From the NCBI GenBank assembly GCA_023667285.1, contig JAMPAK010000001.1, positions 1,505,079-1,569,078 on the forward strand: 64,000 bases of DNA, in the 5' to 3' direction. The position numbers and the translations under genes are program-made. The notes beneath the pieces were generated by a model. The model was not told where the DNA came from and made no database searches. It was given only the letters and a program-made list of their open reading frames with translations. Positions 32,209 through 40,964 of this stretch are shown here, piece by piece. Numbering within the stretch: position 1 is the stretch's first letter; each line of letters starts with the position of its first letter. This stretch comes from Muribaculaceae bacterium. GTDB lineage: Bacteria; Bacteroidota; Bacteroidia; Bacteroidales; Muribaculaceae.

Positions 32209-34529
32209 TACTTGCGTGTGCGTTTGGGTTTCTTAGGGGCTGCGTCCTGAGCGGCTATTATCTGTTTCACCTCCTCCAGAGTGAGGGCAGAGGGGTCCTC
32301 GACGGTCTTAGGAATCTTATAGTTCGACTTGTTGTAAGAGATGTAGACACCATAGCGGCCATTGAGGATGCTGACATCAGGATCGTCAGTGAATGTCTTG
32401 ACAACCTTGTTAGCCTCGGCCTGACGCTTGGCTTCGATAAGCCCAATGGCCTCCTCAATGGTTATGGATGAGGGGGACATGGACTTTGGAATGCTCACGA
32501 ACTTGCCGTCGTGGCGTATGTAGGGGCCGAAACGTCCGATGGCGGCTGTCACCACCTTATCCTCATATGTTCCGACCTGACGAGGGAGATCGAAGAGTTT
32601 GAGAGCCTCCTCAAGAGTGATGTCGAAGACGCTCTGGTCCTTACGCAGTGAGGCGAAACGAGGTTTCTCCTCAGCATCGGCCGATCCAATCTGGGCGATG
32701 GGGCCAAAACGTCCAATCTTGACATAGACTGGCTCACCGGTCTTGGGATCGTTACCGAGCAGACGCTCACCGACTTTGCGCTCAGTGCGGCTCTCGTTGG
32801 CCTTCTCGACCTCAGGATGGAAGAGTGTGTAGAATGTGTTGATCTCATTCTTCCAGTTGGCATCGCCCTCAGCAATGCGGTCAAACTTGGCCTCCATCCC
32901 GGCTGTGAAGTCATAGTCGAGGATATCGGGAAAATGCTCGGTTAGAAATTCATTGACAATCACGCCGGTGTCTGTAGGGATGAGTTTTCCCTTATCGGCG
33001 CCTGTGTTCTCAGAGCGGACAGTGTCTGTGATCTTCCCCTTTGAGTCGAGGGTCATCACATCATAGTCTCGCTTGACACCTGCCTTATCCCCTTTGACAA
33101 TATACTCGCGGTTCTGGATGGTCGAGATAGTTGGTGCATATGTCGACGGACGGCCTATGCCCAGTTCTTCCATCTTCTTGACGAGCGAGGCCTCAGTGTA
33201 GCGCGGCGGAGCCTGTGTGAAGCGCTCTGTTGCGGTGATGTCTCCCAGGGATAGGGCCTCGCCAATCTTCATGGGAGGGAGTGTGGCCTCGCCCGGGAGG
33301 GTCTCGTTCTCATCATCTGTCCCCTCTAGATATAGCCGGAGGAAACCGTCAAACTTCACGACCTCGCCTGAGGCAGTGAAATGTTCCTTGCGGCCGTCTA
33401 CAAAGATCTCGACAGTGGTCTTCTCAAGTTCTGCATCGGCCATCTGAGAGGCCATGGTGCGGAGGCGTATGAGACGATATAGTTTTTTCTCACGGTCAGT
33501 GCCGTCGATTGTCTCGCGGTCAATATATGTGGGTCGGATGGCCTCGTGAGCCTCCTGAGCGCCCTTGGAAGATGTGTGGTACTTGCGCACCTTCAGATAC
33601 TTCTCGCCAAGCTCGTTCTTGATGAGGTCAGAGGTAGTCCCGATGGCAAGCGATGAGAGATTGAGTGAGTCAGTACGCATGTATGTGATGTAGCCATCCT
33701 CATAGAGGCGCTGGGCTATCATCATGGTCTGAGACACTGAGAAGCCGAGCTTGCGACCGGCCTCCTGCTGAAGAGTGGAGGTGGTGAAAGGGGGGGCCGG
33801 TGATTTCTTAAGCGGCTTGACGGTGATGTCGCCCACTTTGAATGTGGCCTTTGAGCAAGCCTCGAGGAATGAGCGGGCGCTCTCAGCGTCTGGGAGACGG
33901 CGTGAGAGCTCGGCATGGAGCGGGGCTCCGCCTGGAAGTTCGAATCGGGCTGTCACTCTGTAATATGGCTCGGACGTGAAGGAGTTTATCTCATTCTCTC
34001 GGTCGACAATCAGACGCACGGCCACAGACTGGACACGCCCGGCTGAGAGGGATGGCCTGATTTTTTTCCACAGCACGGGGGAGAGTTCGAAGCCTACGAG
34101 ACGATCCAACACACGACGGGCCTGCTGCGCGTCAACAAGATTGATGTCGATGTCGCGCGGATTCTCAATGGCATGGAGGATGGCGTTTTTCGTAATCTCA
34201 TGGAAGACAATGCGGCGGGTCTTCTCGGGCTTGAGTCCAAGCACCTCAAAGAGGTGCCAGGCAATGGCCTCACCCTCACGGTCCTCATCAGAAGCGAGCC
34301 ATACGATGTCAGCGCTCTTGGCGGCTTTCTTCAAGTCAGCCACAAGCGACTTCTTTTCAGCGGGTATTTCATAGACCGGCTCAAAATCTCCCTCACCCTT
34401 GATGGAGAGATCCTTCTTGCCTAAATCGCGGATATGCCCGTAACTGGACATCACCTTATAGTCCTTGCCGAGAAACTTTTCAATAGTCTTTGCCTTGGCG
34501 GGAGACTCTACTATAACGAGATTCTTCAT
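32208..34529 (-). CDS. topA: DNA topoisomerase I
   Basis: A 773-residue type IA topoisomerase that relaxes negative supercoils. The TOPRIM start is VESPAKAKTIEKFLG, the acidic DEDREGEA motif follows, and the active-site Tyr is about 283 in YITYMRTDS. Instead of zinc-ribbon cysteines, the C-terminus has several Toprim_C-type repeats (VKIGRFGPIAQIG, AAIGRFGPYIRHDG, ILNGRYGVYISYN), as usual in Bacteroidetes, and ends in a Lys/Arg tail. Confidence 0.97.
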   Translation of the reverse strand: MKNLVIVESPAKAKTIEKFLGKDYKVMSSYGHIRDLGKKDLSIKGEGDFEPVYEIPAEKKSLVADLKKAAKSADIVWLASDEDREGEAIAWHLFEVLGLKPEKTRRIVFHEITKNAILHAIENPRDIDINLVDAQQARRVLDRLVGFELSPVLWKKIRPSLSAGRVQSVAVRLIVDRENEINSFTSEPYYRVTARFELPGGAPLHAELSRRLPDAESARSFLEACSKATFKVGDITVKPLKKSPAPPFTTSTLQQEAGRKLGFSVSQTMMIAQRLYEDGYITYMRTDSLNLSSLAIGTTSDLIKNELGEKYLKVRKYHTSSKGAQEAHEAIRPTYIDRETIDGTDREKKLYRLIRLRTMASQMADAELEKTTVEIFVDGRKEHFTASGEVVKFDGFLRLYLEGTDDENETLPGEATLPPMKIGEALSLGDITATERFTQAPPRYTEASLVKKMEELGIGRPSTYAPTISTIQNREYIVKGDKAGVKRDYDVMTLDSKGKITDTVRSENTGADKGKLIPTDTGVIVNEFLTEHFPDILDYDFTAGMEAKFDRIAEGDANWKNEINTFYTLFHPEVEKANESRTERKVGERLLGNDPKTGEPVYVKIGRFGPIAQIGSADAEEKPRFASLRKDQSVFDITLEEALKLFDLPRQVGTYEDKVVTAAIGRFGPYIRHDGKFVSIPKSMSPSSITIEEAIGLIEAKRQAEANKVVKTFTDDPDVSILNGRYGVYISYNKSNYKIPKTVEDPSALTLEEVKQIIAAQDAAPKKPKRTRK

Positions 34530-34593
34530 AAATTGTGCTGTATGTGCATGCGCCGGATAGCCTTGTCAGGGGGCCAATTTGCTTTTCAGTCGG

Positions 34594-34601
34594 CAAAGTT
34601 A
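34594..34601 (-). promoter_or_regulatory. Promoter -7 element of topA
   Basis: The minus strand reads TAACTTTG, 65 bases before the ATG. A TTTG lies at 34625-34628, but with a long 23-base spacer. Confidence 0.65.
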
Positions 34602-34669
34602 GCGAAAAACCGCCAACTAATCACCAAAATTTCAACAAAAACAATCCGTCAGATGTTCGATGACACCTC

Positions 34670-35446
34670 TTATATATAACCAACGATGGAGTAGACTATA
34701 TTTCCAATGATTTCGTTGAATATTCCCTCCCACTGGACAGCATTGTCCCACCGGGGATAGAAATCTCTGTGGCTCAGGGCATCTCTCTGAGGTGGGACGG
34801 TGACGGGATAAGGGACAGGATTCATCCCGACACGCTTGAAACAACTCATGGAGCGCTTCATGTGGATGGCCGAGGTGACGAGCAGACAGTCATCGCCGTC
34901 AATCCCGAGGGAATCGAGCATCTCTTTAGAGTATACGGCATTCTCGCGTGTGTTGATGGACTTCTGGTCGATGAGCAGGAGTGAGTCAGGGACACCGAAT
35001 GTGCTCATGTATGCCCTGAAGGCCGGGGCATTGTCGTGGCCACCGGAAGTAATGTTGCAGCAGGCGTCGCCTGAGATGAGAAGCCGCTTGACACGTCCCT
35101 CCTTCAGGAGTCTGACGGCCTCCCAGAGGCGGTCGCCGTTGTCGCCTATGAAGACGAGACCTCCTGTCTCAGGGTTCAATGACGAGAAGCCGCCAAGCAC
35201 TATGGCTGTGTCATATGTATGACTCTTTTGGATCTCGGGGACTGTATAAGGGCCGATGTAAGCGCGCCTGGCCCATTCGAGGAAAAGAGGGTTGGTGAAG
35301 AGGAGAAACACCACGGCGGCTGCCACGAGAAGCGCACACCTCAACACGCGCTTCCTGACAAGGAATCCCGCTATAAGCAATCCTGCCGTCCATGTGATGG
35401 GCGACAGGATGAAGAATTTGACAAACTGGGCTATTTCAAAAAACAT
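34670..35446 (-). CDS. YdcF/SanA-like (DUF218) membrane protein
   Basis: A 258-residue protein with two N-terminal membrane helices and a DUF218 domain (AIVLGGFSSLN, RLLISGDACC, SINTRENAVYSKEML, LLVTSAIHMKRS). Relatives such as ElyC and SanA are linked to envelope integrity and lipid-carrier metabolism in E. coli. It starts 3 bases after nth and is last in pheS-nth-ydcF. No terminator is visible behind it; a separate topA promoter lies in the following gap. Confidence 0.85.
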   Translation of the reverse strand: MFFEIAQFVKFFILSPITWTAGLLIAGFLVRKRVLRCALLVAAAVVFLLFTNPLFLEWARRAYIGPYTVPEIQKSHTYDTAIVLGGFSSLNPETGGLVFIGDNGDRLWEAVRLLKEGRVKRLLISGDACCNITSGGHDNAPAFRAYMSTFGVPDSLLLIDQKSINTRENAVYSKEMLDSLGIDGDDCLLVTSAIHMKRSMSCFKRVGMNPVPYPVTVPPQRDALSHRDFYPRWDNAVQWEGIFNEIIGNIVYSIVGYI

Positions 35447-35449
35447 TTT

Positions 35450-36100
35450 TCACTTGGGGCTTTTCGAGGCTTTGCTGTAGTATCTACACACGGATGTGAG
35501 GCCGCAGTTAAGGCAGTCAGGTCGGCGCGCCTTGCATACATACCGCCCGTGGAGGATGAGCCAGTGGTGAGCCTTGGGGATGAGTTCCTCGGGGATATTA
35601 CGCACGAGCGCTTTCTCTGTGGACAGCGGTGTCTTGGAGTTTGTGGTCAGTCCAATGCGCTCACTGACGCGAAAGACATGGGTGTCCACAGCCATAGCGG
35701 CGCGGTCGTAGACGACAGCGAGAATCACATTAGCAGTCTTGCGCCCCACACCCGGAAGTCTCATGAGGGAGTCGATGTCTGATGGCACCTCTCCACCAAA
35801 CTCTTCGACGAGCATACGCGCCATTCCGGCGAGGGAACGGGCCTTATTGTTGGGGTATGAGACAGATTTTATATAAGGGAATATCTCCCTGTCAGAGACG
35901 GCTGCCATTGACTGAGGCGTGGGAAATGCCTCGAACAATGGGGGTGTGACGATGTTGACGCGCTTGTCAGTGCACTGTGCGGAGAGTATCACAGCGACAA
36001 GGAGATGGAATGGGGAGTCGTAGTGAAGTTCTGTCTCGGCTACAGGCATGGCGTGGCCGAACCATTCCAGCACGCGGCTGTATCGTTCCTTGACGGTCAT
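35450..36100 (-). CDS. nth: Endonuclease III
   Basis: A 216-residue base-excision repair glycosylase/lyase for oxidised pyrimidines. The helix-hairpin-helix LPGVGRKTANVIL holds the catalytic Lys121, Asp139 follows in AVDTHVFR, and the C-terminal iron-sulphur cluster Cys pattern (C-x6-C-x2-C-x5-C) is intact near 191-207. It is 21 bases after pheS and 3 bases before ydcF. Confidence 0.96.
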   Translation of the reverse strand: MTVKERYSRVLEWFGHAMPVAETELHYDSPFHLLVAVILSAQCTDKRVNIVTPPLFEAFPTPQSMAAVSDREIFPYIKSVSYPNNKARSLAGMARMLVEEFGGEVPSDIDSLMRLPGVGRKTANVILAVVYDRAAMAVDTHVFRVSERIGLTTNSKTPLSTEKALVRNIPEELIPKAHHWLILHGRYVCKARRPDCLNCGLTSVCRYYSKASKSPK

Positions 36101-36121
36101 CTCTGTCTACGTGAGTCTAAA

Positions 36122-37141
36122 TCAGTGGGCCGCTGTGAACTGTCGGAGGAAGCGCACATCGTTCTCCGAGAACATACGGAGATCCTTGACCTGATATTTA
36201 AGGTTTGTGATGCGCTCAACGCCCATTCCGAGGGCAAAGCCTGAATATTTCTTAGAGTCAATTCCACATGCCTCGAGGACATTGGGATCCACCATTCCGC
36301 AGCCCAGAATCTCTACCCAGCCTGTGTGTTTGCAGAAACTGCACCCTTTTCCGCCACAGAGATTGCATGAGATGTCCATCTCAGCTGAAGGCTCGGTGAA
36401 GGGGAAGTAACTGGGGCGGAGACGTATCTTGGTGTCGGGGCCGAACATCTCGCGGGCAAAGTAGAGAAGCGTCTGGCGCAAGTCGGCAAACGAGACATTC
36501 TCAGCCACATATAGTCCTTCGACCTGGTGGAAGAAGCAGTGGGCGCGGGCTGTGATGGCCTCATTGCGATATACGCGGCCGGGACAGAGGACACGGATGG
36601 GCGGCTGGGTTTTCTCCATGACACGCGCCTGAACGGATGATGTGTGGGAGCGGAGAAGCACCTCGGGGTTGCGCTGGATGAAGAAGGTGTCCTGCATGTC
36701 GCGTGCGGGATGGTCCTCGGCAAAGTTGAGGGCTGAGAAGACATGCCAGTCGTCTTCAATCTCAGGGCCTTCTGCAATGGTGAAGCCGAGGCGTGAGAAT
36801 ATGGCTACAATCTCTTCTCTGACAAGTGATAGAGGATGGCGTGTCCCGAGGGGGAATGGGATGGCTGTACGTGTGAGGTCGAGGTCTGAGTCGATGGTAT
36901 CGGCATTCTCGAGGGCCTCACGGAGGGCAGCGAGCCGCTCAGTGGCGAGTTCTTTGAGCTCGTTGAGTTTCTGACCCAACTCGCGTTTCTGCTCGGCAGG
37001 CACCGAACGGAAATCCTGCATGAGCGCGGGGATGGCGCCCTTCTTGCTGAGATATTTTATGCGGAGGGCCTCCACCTCCTGGACGTTGGCCGCGGAGAGG
37101 GTCTCTATCTCGGCCTTGAGTTGATTTATCTTGTCAATCAT
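36122..37141 (-). CDS. pheS: Phenylalanyl-tRNA synthetase alpha subunit
   Basis: A 339-residue class II synthetase subunit. An N-terminal coiled coil (INQLKAEIETLSAANVQEVEALR) is followed by the catalytic domain with motif 2 (RVLCPGRVYRNEAITARAHCFFHQVEG), FPFTEPSAEMD and GCGMVDPNVL, and motif 3 (FALGMGVERI). A partial Cys cluster (CNLCGGKGCSFCKHTG) is common in this family. pheT is not adjacent, as is usual in Bacteroidales. Confidence 0.96.
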   Translation of the reverse strand: MIDKINQLKAEIETLSAANVQEVEALRIKYLSKKGAIPALMQDFRSVPAEQKRELGQKLNELKELATERLAALREALENADTIDSDLDLTRTAIPFPLGTRHPLSLVREEIVAIFSRLGFTIAEGPEIEDDWHVFSALNFAEDHPARDMQDTFFIQRNPEVLLRSHTSSVQARVMEKTQPPIRVLCPGRVYRNEAITARAHCFFHQVEGLYVAENVSFADLRQTLLYFAREMFGPDTKIRLRPSYFPFTEPSAEMDISCNLCGGKGCSFCKHTGWVEILGCGMVDPNVLEACGIDSKKYSGFALGMGVERITNLKYQVKDLRMFSENDVRFLRQFTAAH

Positions 37142-37164
37142 AAGGATTCTGTGCTTTCAGAGTG

Positions 37165-37172
37165 CAAAGTTA
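37165..37172 (-). promoter_or_regulatory. Promoter -7 element of pheS
   Basis: The minus strand reads TAACTTTG, 23 bases before the ATG and 12 bases beyond the end of lgt, so a -33 element would lie inside the lgt coding region. Confidence 0.65.
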
Positions 37173-37183
37173 GTGAATTTCCG

Positions 37184-38038
37184 TCATTTTTTAGCCGGTT
37201 CGTCGGCAAAACGGTTTGGAAAATCTATCTTCTGGCGTGGATGGCTCATGGCATACCACACGAGGATACAGCCGGCTAGGATGAAGGGGATGCTGAGCCA
37301 CTGGCCCATGTTGAGTGTCATGGTCTGCTCAAACTCAACCTGAGGGTTCTTTATAAATTCTATCAGGAACCTCGGAAGGAAGATGCCTATGAAGAAGACG
37401 CCGAATATCAAGCCGGGCCGTTCCTCGGCATTTTTCTTCCAGTACATCCACATCAGCAGGGCGAAGAGGGCAAAGTAGCACAGGGCCTCATAGATCTGTG
37501 TGGGGTGGCATGCCTGACCTAGGTAGAGTTCGTGCCACTCGCGCGAGCGCACAAACATGAAGCCCCATGGGAGTGTGGTGGCGTGGCCGAATATCTCGCT
37601 GTTGGCCAGATTGCCCAGACGGATGAGTCCGCCCACCAGGGCTATGGGGATGACGAGGCGGTCGAAGGTCCAGAGGGGATTGCGCTTGGTGGTGATGAGC
37701 GAGTATAGAATCACACCCAAAATGATGCCGATGGTGCCTCCATGACTTGCCAGGCCGCCGTGCCAGACATAGAGTATCTCAATGGGGTTCTGGCTGTATT
37801 GGTCCCACTCATAGAACAGCACATGTCCCAGACGGGCTCCAATGATGGTGCCGGCCACGGTCCACAATAACAGCACTCCAAGCCAACGCTCGGGCGCGCC
37901 CTCATGGCGATATATGCGCGACTCAATCTCGTAGCCGACGAGAAAACCCACCATGAAGGCGAGGCTATACCAGCGGATGGCAATGGGGCCGATGTGAAAC
38001 CACACGGGGTCTGCGTTCCAGATGATGTAATCCAGCAT
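37184..38038 (-). CDS. lgt: Prolipoprotein diacylglyceryl transferase
   Basis: A 284-residue inner-membrane enzyme with about seven helices that attaches diacylglycerol to the lipobox Cys of lipoprotein precursors. Signature regions are YVWHGGLASHGGTIG and the invariant Arg and Asn in GLIRLGNLANSEIFG. Many predicted lipoproteins in this window would be its substrates. It has its own promoter, divergent from the DUF695 gene. Confidence 0.95.
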   Translation of the reverse strand: MLDYIIWNADPVWFHIGPIAIRWYSLAFMVGFLVGYEIESRIYRHEGAPERWLGVLLLWTVAGTIIGARLGHVLFYEWDQYSQNPIEILYVWHGGLASHGGTIGIILGVILYSLITTKRNPLWTFDRLVIPIALVGGLIRLGNLANSEIFGHATTLPWGFMFVRSREWHELYLGQACHPTQIYEALCYFALFALLMWMYWKKNAEERPGLIFGVFFIGIFLPRFLIEFIKNPQVEFEQTMTLNMGQWLSIPFILAGCILVWYAMSHPRQKIDFPNRFADEPAKK

Positions 38039-38073
38039 TGTGAGAATGGTAACAGTTTAGGGGTTTAAGGTCA

Positions 38074-38105
38074 CAAAATTACTTCAATTATGGGTCAATG
38101 TCAAA
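38074..38105 (-). promoter_or_regulatory. Promoter of lgt (TTTG-N20-TAATTTTG)
   Basis: On the minus strand TTTG (38102-38105), 20 bases, then TAATTTTG (38074-38081): full consensus. The start codon is 35 bases downstream. The -33 element lies within the spacer of the opposing DUF695 promoter. Confidence 0.8.
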
Positions 38106-38114
38106 AAACTTAAG

Positions 38115-38122
38115 TAATTTTG
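38115..38122 (+). promoter_or_regulatory. Promoter -7 element of the DUF695 gene
   Basis: TAATTTTG, 26 bases before the ATG at 38149. The -33 position (38091-38094) does not hold TTTG. It sets the start: an in-frame ATG at 38098 lies upstream of the transcription start. Confidence 0.65.
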
Positions 38123-38148
38123 CGAAAATTAACAACCACAGACAGACA

Positions 38149-38592
38149 ATGGACACAGATACAGGCATCTGGTGGACTGCTCCCGCTGAGAGCGAGGAGA
38201 CAGGTCGCACCATACTCGTGACGGGACGCAAGGATATAAGCAAATTCAGGTCCAACCCCCGCTTCAACATCCGTGTGGAGGTGACATGGAAATATGACTC
38301 CCCCACCCCTTCAGGAATGCCGTCAGAGGCGGAGGCTGAGGAGATGGAGGCTGTGCAGGAGTCTCTGATGAAGGAATTCAGGAAGGATCCGGTGGCTGTC
38401 TTGACGGGTATTTTCACCGGCGACGGCAAGAGGGACTGGGTTTTCTACACGCTGTCGACCCACATCTTCGGCCGCAAACTCAACGAGGTGCTTGCTCCGT
38501 TCCGCCTGCTCCCCATAACGGTCTATTGCGAGAATGACCCGGACTGGAAGGAGTATGATGAGATGGCCGAGGCTGAGATAAAGATGGATTAA
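38149..38592 (+). CDS. DUF695-family protein
   Basis: A 147-residue soluble protein. The second half has the DUF695 pattern of DWVFYTLSTHIFGRKLNEVL followed by LPITVYCENDPDWKEYDEM, a region also seen in some multidomain cytoplasmic proteins. Function is unknown. It starts with MDTDTGIWW, which fits the predicted promoter. Its stop codon overlaps that of the histidine kinase on the other strand: both are read from the same TTAA at 38589-38592. Confidence 0.8.
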   Translation: MDTDTGIWWTAPAESEETGRTILVTGRKDISKFRSNPRFNIRVEVTWKYDSPTPSGMPSEAEAEEMEAVQESLMKEFRKDPVAVLTGIFTGDGKRDWVFYTLSTHIFGRKLNEVLAPFRLLPITVYCENDPDWKEYDEMAEAEIKMD

Positions 38593-40049
38593 TCGCCCGT
38601 CCACTTGGGGAGGGAGAAAATGAACTCGAGGCCTCCGGTTGAGCGGTTGTGGACAGAGATTGTGCCGCCGTGAGTGGTGATGGTGCTCTTGATGATGGAG
38701 AGACCGAGGCCGGTGCCTCCCTGCTTGCGCGAACGTCCGGTGTCCACACGATAGAAGCGCTCGAAGAGGTGAGGGATATGCTCATCGGCCACACCTGAAC
38801 CGTCGTCATAGAAGGCGAACACATAGAAGCGGTCGTTCTCAGAGATGAGTTTCAGGCCTATCTTTGTTCCGCCTGAATACATGGCTGCGTTGCGTATGAG
38901 GCCACATATCATTCCCTGGATCAGGCCCGGGTTGCCCGACACATTGCAGTCGAGAGGGATGTCGTAGGTGAACTCCATTGAGCCGGCCATGCGGTTGACA
39001 TCCATATCATAGTCAATCTGAAACACAAGGTCGTACATATCCACCTTTGTGACGGCAATCTTGTCGCCTCCGTTCTCGAGGCGAGTCATTGTGGAGACAT
39101 CGTTGAGAAGGTTGGAGAGACGCTCCACATTTGTCAACATCCTCTGGAGAAAACGTTTGCGGGTCTCCTCATCCATGTCAGGGTCGCTTAGGATTGACTC
39201 GAGATAGCCCCTGATGATGCCGACGGGGGTCTTGATCTCATGGTTGATATTGTTGGTCATCTGGCGCGTCACGCGAGCCTTTTCCTCAAAGGCATGCACG
39301 GCGGCCTTGCGCTCCTTCTTGATCTGCTCTATGGCTGCGACACGCTCGCGATAGAGTGTGATGATCTCGCGCGAGATATCGCCGAGCTCGTTCTTGGGGA
39401 ACTCATTTATGCCGGTGAACCGGCTTCCGCTCACGGCCCTGTAGACGAAGTCTCTGAGCAGACGGACATTACGCGCCAACATACGGGTGAAGTAGAAGGT
39501 GACGAGGAGCGTCAGCACCATACAGCCTATGATGACGAGCCAGACGGTGGTGTCGATGCTCATGGCGTCGTCGATTTTCTCGCTATATGGGATGCCTGTC
39601 ACAACCTTTATCCGGCCGTCGGGACTGATGGCTGAGGCGAGTAGATAAACGTTGCCATCGCTGCTGCGCTGGACGTAGCATGGCTGACCGTTGCTGTCGT
39701 TGATGACGCGGACTGTATTTGAGGGGTCGGGGGAGAAGGAGAGGGGGACACCTAAGGAATATCTAAGCATGCCGTCGTCGGCATAGACTGACATTCGCGC
39801 TCCGTCAAACTGGGTTCCCTGATAGAAGTCGGAGATGGTCGACATGAACTGCCGCGGGTCCTGGTCACGCTCGTATGAGCGTATGATGTGGCGGTTAATG
39901 TTGTTGAGACGCCATGCAATAGTCTCGGTGCGGTAGTCAGCCTCACGTTTATACTGATACCACACAATCACCCCGAACACCAGACACAGCACTGTGGCTA
40001 TGGGGATGAATAATTGCCAATGGAAATTAATCCTTCTCTTTAAATCCAT
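38589..40049 (-). CDS. Membrane sensor histidine kinase
   Basis: A 486-residue sensor: membrane helix at about 12-30, periplasmic domain of about 140 residues, second helix near 180 (LVIIGCMVLTLLVTFYFTRML), HAMP-like linker, HisKA dimerisation helix with the phosphorylated His in NNINHEIKTPVGI, and HATPase_c with N-box IRNAAMYSG, DDGSGVADEHIPHLFERFYR and GGTGLGLSI. It overlaps the response regulator gene by 23 bases. The signal is unknown. Confidence 0.94.
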   Translation of the reverse strand: MDLKRRINFHWQLFIPIATVLCLVFGVIVWYQYKREADYRTETIAWRLNNINRHIIRSYERDQDPRQFMSTISDFYQGTQFDGARMSVYADDGMLRYSLGVPLSFSPDPSNTVRVINDSNGQPCYVQRSSDGNVYLLASAISPDGRIKVVTGIPYSEKIDDAMSIDTTVWLVIIGCMVLTLLVTFYFTRMLARNVRLLRDFVYRAVSGSRFTGINEFPKNELGDISREIITLYRERVAAIEQIKKERKAAVHAFEEKARVTRQMTNNINHEIKTPVGIIRGYLESILSDPDMDEETRKRFLQRMLTNVERLSNLLNDVSTMTRLENGGDKIAVTKVDMYDLVFQIDYDMDVNRMAGSMEFTYDIPLDCNVSGNPGLIQGMICGLIRNAAMYSGGTKIGLKLISENDRFYVFAFYDDGSGVADEHIPHLFERFYRVDTGRSRKQGGTGLGLSIIKSTITTHGGTISVHNRSTGGLEFIFSLPKWTGD

Positions 40050-40755
40050 AGCCGAACCCCTGGCGTGTCTCTATGTTGTTGCCATAGACACCTATCTTCT
40101 TGCGGAGGCGTGTGATGTTCGTGTCGATGGTGCGGGTGGTGACGATGACGTCGTCGGCCCAGACACGGCGGATGATCTCCTGGCGCGAGTAGATGCGGTT
40201 GCGGTGGGTAAGGAAGAAATACAGTATCTCAAACTCAGTCTTGGTGAGAGCCACGCGCTCGCCGTCGAGATAGACCTCCTTCTGGTTAGGGTCGATTGAG
40301 AGACCCTTATACTCCACCCTAGCCTCAAGAGGCTCTGAGTCAGCCTGCTCGGCGACCAGTTCGACTCCGGCAGCCTTTCGGGCCATCTGTGTGCGGCGCA
40401 GCACGGCATTGATTCTGGCTATCACCTCGCTCATTTTGAAGGGCTTGGTTATGTAGTCGTCGGCACCGATGTTGAGGCCCATTACAGTGTCGTCCTCGCC
40501 GTTGAGGGCTGAGCAGAATATAATTGGGGCGTCCTCGGTGCGCTCGTTGTTGCGGACTCGCTTTGCAAAGTCAAAGCCGCTGAGATTCTCCATCATGATG
40601 TCTACGACAAAAAGGTCGTAGACGCTGAGGTCTTTCTCAAGAGCCTCCTCCGCACTGTAGGCAGTGTCTACCTCATAACCCTCCTTTCGCAGGTTGTATT
40701 TAAGTATTTCGCAAATCGACTCTTCGTCGTCGATGATAAGGAGTCTTGTACTCAT
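40027..40755 (-). CDS. OmpR/PhoB-family response regulator
   Basis: A 242-residue transcription factor: receiver domain with acidic pair Asp9-Asp10, phosphorylation site Asp52 (FVVDIMM) and Lys104 (ITKPF), then a winged-helix DNA-binding domain (ALTKTEFEILYFFLTHRNRIYSRQEIIRRVW, TIDTNITRLRKKIG). It is transcribed ahead of, and overlaps, its kinase gene. The layout is PhoB-like. The AT-rich repeats upstream at 40882-40908 could be its own binding site. Confidence 0.94.
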   Translation of the reverse strand: MSTRLLIIDDEESICEILKYNLRKEGYEVDTAYSAEEALEKDLSVYDLFVVDIMMENLSGFDFAKRVRNNERTEDAPIIFCSALNGEDDTVMGLNIGADDYITKPFKMSEVIARINAVLRRTQMARKAAGVELVAEQADSEPLEARVEYKGLSIDPNQKEVYLDGERVALTKTEFEILYFFLTHRNRIYSRQEIIRRVWADDVIVTTRTIDTNITRLRKKIGVYGNNIETRQGFGYGFKEKD

Positions 40756-40881
40756 GGATGCTCTGTGATTTTATGATTGGCAGGCTCGGTCCGAAGTGTC
40801 ACAGGATTGTAACACATTGAGCCATAAGGGTTGTTTTTGATATCGGGGGTAAAATTACAAAGAAATTCCTGACCTCTATAG

Positions 40882-40908
40882 TTAACAGATGTTAAAATTA
40901 ATTTTAAC
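40882..40908. promoter_or_regulatory. Candidate operator: repeated TTAAC half-sites and nested palindromes
   Basis: TTAACA-GA-TGTTAA (40882-40895) and TTAAAATTAATTTTAA (40892-40907) are perfect palindromes sharing bases. Read as direct repeats, TTAAC, TTAAA and TTAAC begin at 40882, 40892 and 40904, about one DNA turn apart, as for OmpR-family sites. It lies 127 bases upstream of the regulator gene and 57 bases before small RNA copy B, so it could serve either. Confidence 0.45.
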
Positions 40909-40964
40909 CCTGAACTTTTCTTCAGGCCCGGGAGTTATAGAGATGTAGTTACTATTATTTGCAC

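Noticed and set aside
38589-40755. Naming the two-component pair RprXY or PorY
   Set aside because: The regulator sequence looks PhoB-like and does not resemble what I recall of RprY; PorY cannot be assigned from position.
40882-40895. TTAACAGATGTTAA as a Rex-binding site
   Set aside because: The half-sites point the opposite way (TTAACA..TGTTAA) and the spacing is wrong.
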